From Deltaproteobacteria bacterium (lineage in GTDB: Bacteria; Desulfobacterota; DSM-4660; Desulfatiglandales; B25-G16), in assembly GCA_003646875.1 (NCBI GenBank), contig QMLT01000043.1, forward strand, positions 1 to 10,290: a stretch of 10,290 nt of DNA. The letters are read 5' to 3'. Below are positions 6,221 to 10,290 of this stretch, in pieces. A model generated the notes under the pieces. It saw only the letters and a list, made by a program, of their open reading frames with translations, was not told where the DNA came from and did no database searches. The translations under genes were made by a program, and so were the position numbers. Positions within the stretch are counted from its first letter, which is position 1; each line of letters opens with the position of its first letter.

Positions 6221-8647
6221 TTAGTATGCAGTGCGATGAATAATCCATCCAGCTACACCATAGAGCAACAAACTAACTCCCATCACTATACGAAACCCCA
6301 GACAAACACTCAACAAACTCCCTAGAACAGGAGCAATCACTGAAGCTACACCGTTGATACCCCACACCCAGGGTATATAATTACTCGCCTTATCTGAGAC
6401 TATTTGCAGACCAATGGGAAAAGGCATTCCCATAAAAATGGCTAAGGGGGCCAATAATATAACCACTGCTATGCACTTCAAAGGAAAAGGAACTGGAAGG
6501 AAAATCTTCAGTAATCCATCTAAGAATATAAGGTAGATGCAGGAAAAGAACAGTATTCCCATAAATGGTATCCATCTGTTCTTCTGACCTATCCTGCTGC
6601 TTATAAGGCTGCCTATCCCGGAGAAAAACATTACGGTGAACAATACAAGAGCCAGAGAAAAAATGGGATGAGTCAATAAAACAATAAATTTTTGAATATA
6701 GCCCATCTCTATGAACATAAAAGCCAAACCAAGCAAGCTAAAATAAAGAAAGATTTTTTCTTTTTCTAAAAAAGATAGTCTCCCCTTATTTCTAATAAAA
6801 ATAATTGGCAAAAACATAAAGAGGGGGGCGATAATAAGGGCTTGCACTAAGGTGCCCCATAAAATTACATAGCCCCACTCTACGAAAGGAATCCATTCTC
6901 TGCCCAAAGTCTTAAGAAGATAAAAAAAAGAGGATAACCTGAAGAAATGGAAAAAATAGGGTTTGTCATCAGTAGGTGGTTTTATGTTGAATACGTGATT
7001 CTCATAATATTCATCCCGGGTACCCCTCCTTAATAAATGACAAATACCTTCATAATAAACCGGCTTCTCCAGTATGCTATATAGATTAACTTCTCCTCGG
7101 TCAATTCCTGGATAATAAACCAGATCAAAAGCTCTTCTCTTACAAAAATTCTTTATCTTTATAAGCTCAGCAAAACTAAACTCCCCCTTCTTTATAAGCA
7201 CAGTCCCGGTTGCCCAACTGCGAATAGCTACCACTGAGCGAGAAATATCTCCTCTCCATTTTGTATCTAAGGTCTCAACAGATAAAGCTATAAGTTTTAG
7301 AAAAGTGCGGGGAGGACTGCTCAACCACGCAGAGGCACTGAATATACCCTGGGGCTTCAGATGCTCAAAATATTCCTGGAAGGCCTCTATCGTATAAATA
7401 TAATTCTCTCCTGTAGCATAAATCCCTCCCTCCATTCCTCTCCAACTACCAATCAAGCCCAATTGGATAAGGTCGTATGTGTTGAGTTCTCTCGCTATAA
7501 ACTCTCGCGGAGAGGCTATATCTACGGTAATATGAGGCTGCTGGTTATAGATATTCTGGGGGAAAGACCGTAAAGGGCCCCTGAGAAGATTTACAATATC
7601 AGGATGAGACTCAACAACCTGAATATGAGTTGAGGAGTGATACAAAGCAGCTAAAATCTGATTTCCACTTCCCGGATTCACGATTAAATCACCCTGAGGG
7701 GAAATCAAATGGTAGGCAAGCGTAAAAGTAGTGTAGTCAAGATATTTTAATTTACTCCTGTCACCTTTAAAATTAGTGATCGCGCCATACGAATGTCCAT
7801 CGATAAATACTTCCTTCTGAGGAGGTGGACCACCCTGGGTATATGCAAGACTTAGCCCAGGTGCATACCGAAGGGAAGGTGCATCTACTACCTGTATTAA
7901 CCCCAGAGGTGAATATCCCTCATATTCAAGTCTTGCTCCCGGTAACTGCAGGCATTTACTGATTCCTTTATAAGGAGAAATTTTTAATGAAACTCCACCC
8001 TTAATCGCGAACATGAACAAAAAGAGGATACCTACTATACTCAGAATAATATAGGATTTCATTTGGATCTTTTTTCGAGCAGAAAAGTGAAAACCCAATA
8101 ATGCAAAAAAGCTGGGGACTGTAAGTAATAGAGCCGGAGTTAGTAAATAAAAAGAAAGAAAGGCTATCAATACTCCTGATCCGGAACCCAGCAAGTTGAA
8201 AAAATAAACCTGGGCTATATTTTTCTTAAAGCATATAAAATTCAGCCCAATAAAACATCCTGCGAGGAAAAAAGGGATAAACAATAACACATAATATCCT
8301 GCCAAATATAAATACTGACTTTTTTGCCAGACTAACTGAAAAGGAGAAAAAGGAATTGTTTGAGCAAGAGAGAAACTTGCCACCGTAAAAATGAAAAGCA
8401 ATAAGGAAAGACAAGAAAACAGGAAAGCAAAATCTTTTTCAGTGAAAGGCATTTTTCTTCTGTGCTGTATAAGGGCCAACAAGGTGCCGCTGGCGGCAAA
8501 ACCCAGAAGGGCTATGCTTATTACCATATAGGCAAAATGATACCATTGGACAATGCTAAAAAGGCGCATCAAGATTAGTTCATAAGCGAGGGAGCTTGAA
8601 GAGATACATAGAAGGGCAAGAAAATGAAACAAGAAAATTCTGTTCAC
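6221..8647 (-). CDS. Polytopic membrane protein with central spermidine-synthase-like Rossmann domain, function unknown
   Basis: An 808-residue protein in three parts. Residues 1 to about 215 hold roughly six or seven membrane helices, beginning with the family-like SSLAYELILMRLFSIVQWYH. Residues of about 220-570 form a soluble domain of the spermidine-synthase/SAM-methyltransferase fold. There the glycine loop is LIVNPGSGNQI (about 318-328), and the acidic residue after strand 2 is kept in QVVESHPDIVNLL. The aminopropyltransferase GGGDG loop and the catalytic Asp of the YDxIxxD region are not present; that region reads YDLIQLGLIGSW. Residues of about 575-808 hold seven or eight more helices with FMFIEMGYIQKF, FMGMPFPIGLQ and WVWGINGVASVIAP, as in other membrane-fused SpeE-like proteins. 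It is therefore unlikely to make spermidine; SAM binding is possible. The GTG start at 8647 is the furthest in-frame start after an upstream TAA. GAGGTG overlaps it, so TTG 15 nt downstream is an alternative. No SAM decarboxylase gene is nearby. Confidence 0.85.
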   Translation of the reverse strand: MNRIFLFHFLALLCISSSSLAYELILMRLFSIVQWYHFAYMVISIALLGFAASGTLLALIQHRRKMPFTEKDFAFLFSCLSLLLFIFTVASFSLAQTIPFSPFQLVWQKSQYLYLAGYYVLLFIPFFLAGCFIGLNFICFKKNIAQVYFFNLLGSGSGVLIAFLSFYLLTPALLLTVPSFFALLGFHFSARKKIQMKSYIILSIVGILFLFMFAIKGGVSLKISPYKGISKCLQLPGARLEYEGYSPLGLIQVVDAPSLRYAPGLSLAYTQGGPPPQKEVFIDGHSYGAITNFKGDRSKLKYLDYTTFTLAYHLISPQGDLIVNPGSGNQILAALYHSSTHIQVVESHPDIVNLLRGPLRSFPQNIYNQQPHITVDIASPREFIARELNTYDLIQLGLIGSWRGMEGGIYATGENYIYTIEAFQEYFEHLKPQGIFSASAWLSSPPRTFLKLIALSVETLDTKWRGDISRSVVAIRSWATGTVLIKKGEFSFAELIKIKNFCKRRAFDLVYYPGIDRGEVNLYSILEKPVYYEGICHLLRRGTRDEYYENHVFNIKPPTDDKPYFFHFFRLSSFFYLLKTLGREWIPFVEWGYVILWGTLVQALIIAPLFMFLPIIFIRNKGRLSFLEKEKIFLYFSLLGLAFMFIEMGYIQKFIVLLTHPIFSLALVLFTVMFFSGIGSLISSRIGQKNRWIPFMGILFFSCIYLIFLDGLLKIFLPVPFPLKCIAVVILLAPLAIFMGMPFPIGLQIVSDKASNYIPWVWGINGVASVIAPVLGSLLSVCLGFRIVMGVSLLLYGVAGWIIHRTAY

Positions 8648-8779
8648 CTCGTTTCTAAAATTATTTACCTTTTATGGAAAGAAAATTCCTATGCAATTAA
8701 ATGAGCCATCCCAAAGGCCTTTTCCGGGAATATCTCTTTAGACAGGGGTAAGATGGTTTATAACTCCATACTCGTGGAA

Positions 8780-9574
8780 TTATCTTTGAACCCTCCGTAA
8801 AGGCACAAATCGAACTGGCAAAATATTTTTTATCCCTATCTCGCCCTTCTCTGATTTTTCTACTACCATAAGCTTCTGTACCTGGAAAGGCATGCCTACG
8901 GGGATAGCCATTTTCCCTCCATTTTTCAGCTGTTTTATAAGGGGAGGAGGAATATGATCAGAGGCTGCCGTTACTATAATACAGTCAAAGGGAGCGTATT
9001 GTTCCCACCCAAAGTAGCCATCGCCAACTTTCACTGTAATATTTTTATACCCCATTTCATTAAGTCGTTTTTCAGCATCTTTACCCAGAGGAGTGATAAT
9101 TTCTACAGTATAGACCTTTTTTACTATCTTGCTTAGTACTGCTGCCTGATACCCAGAACCAGTTCCTACTTCCAACGCAATATCATCTTTTTCTGGCTTA
9201 AGCAACTCGGTCATTAAAGCTACAATATAAGGTTGAGAGATGGTCTGTCCATATCCAATAGGCAAAGGGAAATCGCCATAGGCAGACCTTCGTCTTCTTT
9301 CTGGCACAAACAAGTGGCGGGGAACATCTCTCATAGCCTGTAAAACTTTTTGATCATAGATACCTCTGGCAGCTATCTGTTTGTTTACCATCTTGTATCT
9401 GATCTTCTTATAATGTTGACTATCTTCATAAAGCGGAGAGCAATAGGATAGATGGCAAAAAATAAGGAATACAAAAGATAAAAGAAAGAAAACAAAAAAA
9501 AGTTTATGATTGGCTCTTATTAATTTCATAGCGAGGTATCTTGGATTCAGCATATTTTTTATAGTATAGCTCAT
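8780..9574 (-). CDS. pcm: Protein-L-isoaspartate O-methyltransferase, membrane-anchored or exported form
   Basis: A 264-residue SAM-dependent enzyme that methylates isoaspartyl residues so that damaged proteins can return to the aspartyl form. The core begins near residue 60 (MVNKQIAARGIYDQKVLQAM). It has the diagnostic substrate loop GDFPLPIGYGQTISQPYIV (100-118), SAM motif I ALEVGTGSGYQ (133-143), motif II VYTVEI, VGDGYFGW (183-190), FDCIIVTAA and NGGKMAIPVG (218-227). Core length is normal, but about 55 residues precede it, including a strongly hydrophobic run (about 25-45) after basic residues. This looks like a signal peptide or anchor. Cys45 is preceded by L-S-Y, not a canonical lipobox. 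ATG at 9574 is used; codon 16 (near 9529) is an alternative that gives a more typical signal peptide. Neither has its own good ribosome site, but a five-codon leader with a good site ends on the first ATG. The next gene downstream starts 132 bp away; I recognise nothing definite in that gap. Confidence 0.95.
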   Translation of the reverse strand: MSYTIKNMLNPRYLAMKLIRANHKLFFVFFLLSFVFLIFCHLSYCSPLYEDSQHYKKIRYKMVNKQIAARGIYDQKVLQAMRDVPRHLFVPERRRRSAYGDFPLPIGYGQTISQPYIVALMTELLKPEKDDIALEVGTGSGYQAAVLSKIVKKVYTVEIITPLGKDAEKRLNEMGYKNITVKVGDGYFGWEQYAPFDCIIVTAASDHIPPPLIKQLKNGGKMAIPVGMPFQVQKLMVVEKSEKGEIGIKNILPVRFVPLRRVQR

Positions 9575-9588
9575 AAAAATAGATGCAT
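9571..9588 (-). other. Possible five-codon leader ORF coupled to pcm
   Basis: ATG at 9588 begins MHLFL followed by TGA at 9571-9573, which overlaps the pcm ATG as ATGA. AAGGGAAG at 9593-9600 is placed as a ribosome site for this tiny frame, whereas it is too far (18 nt) from the pcm ATG. This would explain how pcm is translated without its own site. It is short enough to arise by chance. Confidence 0.25.
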
Positions 9589-9669
9589 ATATCTTCCCTT
9601 GGTGATATTCTTCAGGGCCTCATAATTTTGTTATTGGAAGCGCCCTTGTTCCTTTGAAAGGGCTAAACA

Positions 9670-9828
9670 ATGATAGCGGTGGACATTCGGGAGCAGCTTG
9701 AATTGTGTATGTTGTATGAGTATATGATAATAGATCTTGATGGTCAAGTTCGAGGAGTGAGTGACTTGGGGACGTTGTTGAAAACTTTCACTTATCTTCC
9801 CCCAGGTACAAATTCTGAATGGCCTTGA
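9670..9828 (+). CDS. Unrecognised 52-residue reading frame in degenerate region
   Basis: ATG at 9670 opens a 52-codon frame ending in TGA 9826-9828. The peptide (MIAVDIREQLELCMLYEYM, then IIDLDGQVRGVSDLGTLL) is acidic and well mixed in composition, more protein-like than the shadow frames around it. I do not recognise a family. A short inverted repeat, GCCCTT (9642-9647) and AAGGGC (9658-9663), lies just upstream, and there is no clear ribosome site. It may be a small gene or a fragment of the same decayed accessory material that follows. Confidence 0.2.
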   Translation: MIAVDIREQLELCMLYEYMIIDLDGQVRGVSDLGTLLKTFTYLPPGTNSEWP

Positions 9829-9927
9829 CCACTGTAAAAACGGATCTTCCAAAGCGTATTTTTGGGCTGTGTGTATTTCTTCCTAAGGATCTCATTGATT
9901 TCACTTCAATTGATATTTACGCCGAAT

Positions 9928-10014
9928 GTCATCACAAAAAAGCAAATTCTTTTTATCCTTGAAAGCTTGAGGGATGAAACTAACAAGCGATATAAAGCTC
10001 TCTCAAATCCTTGA
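9928..10014 (+). pseudogene. Possible N-terminal remnant of a nucleotidyltransferase-like protein
   Basis: The frame from 9928 reads VITKKQILFILESLRDETN and KRYKA before losing resemblance and stopping at TGA 10012-10014. The pattern of a lysine-rich start, a helix and KRYKA resembles the opening of MNT-type nucleotidyltransferases, where the GSxARG active-site loop normally follows within about ten residues. No such loop is seen here, and no normal start codon precedes the segment. If the reading is right, only the first 25 or so residues survive. The similarity is weak and from memory. Confidence 0.22.
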
Positions 10015-10055
10015 CGATTTGGAAAAAGAGCAAAATGTTGAGTGAACAGTCCTGA

Positions 10056-10289
10056 AAAGAAGAAGATTTGGCTGTCAATGTCAAGATATTTCGCATGGAC
10101 CGGCTCGGGATCCCACAGGACAGGATTGCCACGAGATTGGGACAAGCCAGGTAGACGATCCGTAATCATTTGGCCAAAATGGCAACACTGCCAAATCAGC
10201 CAAATGCCGATTTATCGAGAGGCTTCACAGTTGCCCAGGTTGCTGAAAAGCATCCAGAAGCTACTAGCCCATTGAATCATTGGAGATGA
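10056..10289 (+). pseudogene. Broken helix-turn-helix (ParB-like) protein fragment
   Basis: Between TGA 10053-10055 and TGA 10287-10289 the frame reads KEEDLAVNVKIFRMDRLGIP, then QDRIATRLGQAR, an in-frame TAG at 10152-10154, then TIRNHLAKM, and later ADLSRGFTVAQVAEKH. The piece from MDRLGIPQDRIA to NHLAKM has the spacing of a DNA-binding helix-turn-helix like that following ParB N-terminal domains. In such sequences a Glu or Gln is expected where the TAG stands, so one C-to-T change (CAG to TAG) would explain the break. The upstream part is missing or frame-shifted, and after AEKH the sequence loses similarity. It is therefore a relic, perhaps of a ParB-like or methylase-associated accessory gene. 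Family assignment is from memory. Confidence 0.5.
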
Positions 10290-10290
10290 T

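Noticed and set aside
6221..8647. Annotation as speE (spermidine synthase)
   Set aside because: The fold is similar, but the GGGDG loop and the catalytic Asp motif are not present and there is no SAM decarboxylase gene nearby.
9631..9852. Minus-strand 73-codon frame, considered as a transposase remnant
   Set aside because: No catalytic or DNA-binding motif could be seen, and no terminal inverted repeats or target duplications were found around it.
9906..10169. Minus-strand 87-codon frame
   Set aside because: Antisense to the plus-strand relics, no recognisable motif and no ribosome site.
10042..10275. Plus-strand 77-codon open frame at the right end
   Set aside because: It is open but its peptide is Trp/Arg/Ser-rich and featureless, while the frame next to it carries the recognisable helix-turn-helix segments; this is a shadow of the relic.

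Overview
The window reads as a chromosomal stretch of a Gram-negative bacterium. It carries an outer-membrane-type lipoprotein (a penicillin-binding-protein-activator/LppC-like solute-binding protein with TPRs), a Hsp70 system, PurC and Pcm. The moderately AT-rich sequence, long intergenic palindromic repeats, an exported Pcm and a membrane-embedded spermidine-synthase-like protein resemble what I know from uncultured anaerobic lineages around Desulfobacterota/Nitrospirota. That placement is an inference from style, not a phylogenetic result.

Layout. Six well-supported genes lie on the minus strand. Reading in their direction of transcription (high to low coordinates): pcm (9574-8780), an 808-residue polytopic spermidine-synthase-like protein (8647-6221), purC (6074-5181), grpE (4832-4167), dnaK (4076-2157) and a TPR plus periplasmic-binding lipoprotein (2170-158). 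The last two overlap by 14 nt. The first 69 bases look like the 3' end of a plus-strand gene converging on the lipoprotein gene. A G/C-rich perfect hairpin (86-109) lies between the two convergent ends.

Regulatory sequence. purC has a good sigma70-type promoter at 6158-6187. A second one (perfect TTGACA, 17-nt spacer, TAATAT) sits at 5095-5123 and would drive grpE-dnaK-lipoprotein through a leader of about 250 nt. That leader contains a composite palindromic repeat, apparently one hairpin element inserted into another. No CIRCE operator or sigma32-like promoter was recognised, and hrcA and dnaJ are not adjacent to grpE-dnaK here.

About 716 bases at the right end (9575-10290) hold no intact gene. 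They contain decaying plus-strand fragments. The clearest is a helix-turn-helix, ParB-like segment broken by an in-frame TAG. There may also be the N-terminus of a nucleotidyltransferase-like protein, and there is one unexplained 52-codon reading frame.

How the genes fit together. GrpE and DnaK form the core of the Hsp70 cycle. The coupled lipoprotein points to envelope or peptidoglycan work in the same transcript. Pcm repairs damaged proteins, here probably outside the cytoplasm. PurC is a housekeeping purine enzyme with its own promoter. The 808-residue membrane protein is the least understood: it has the fold of an aminopropyltransferase/methyltransferase but not the catalytic signature. 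I see no strong evidence for a wholly new multi-gene system in this window.
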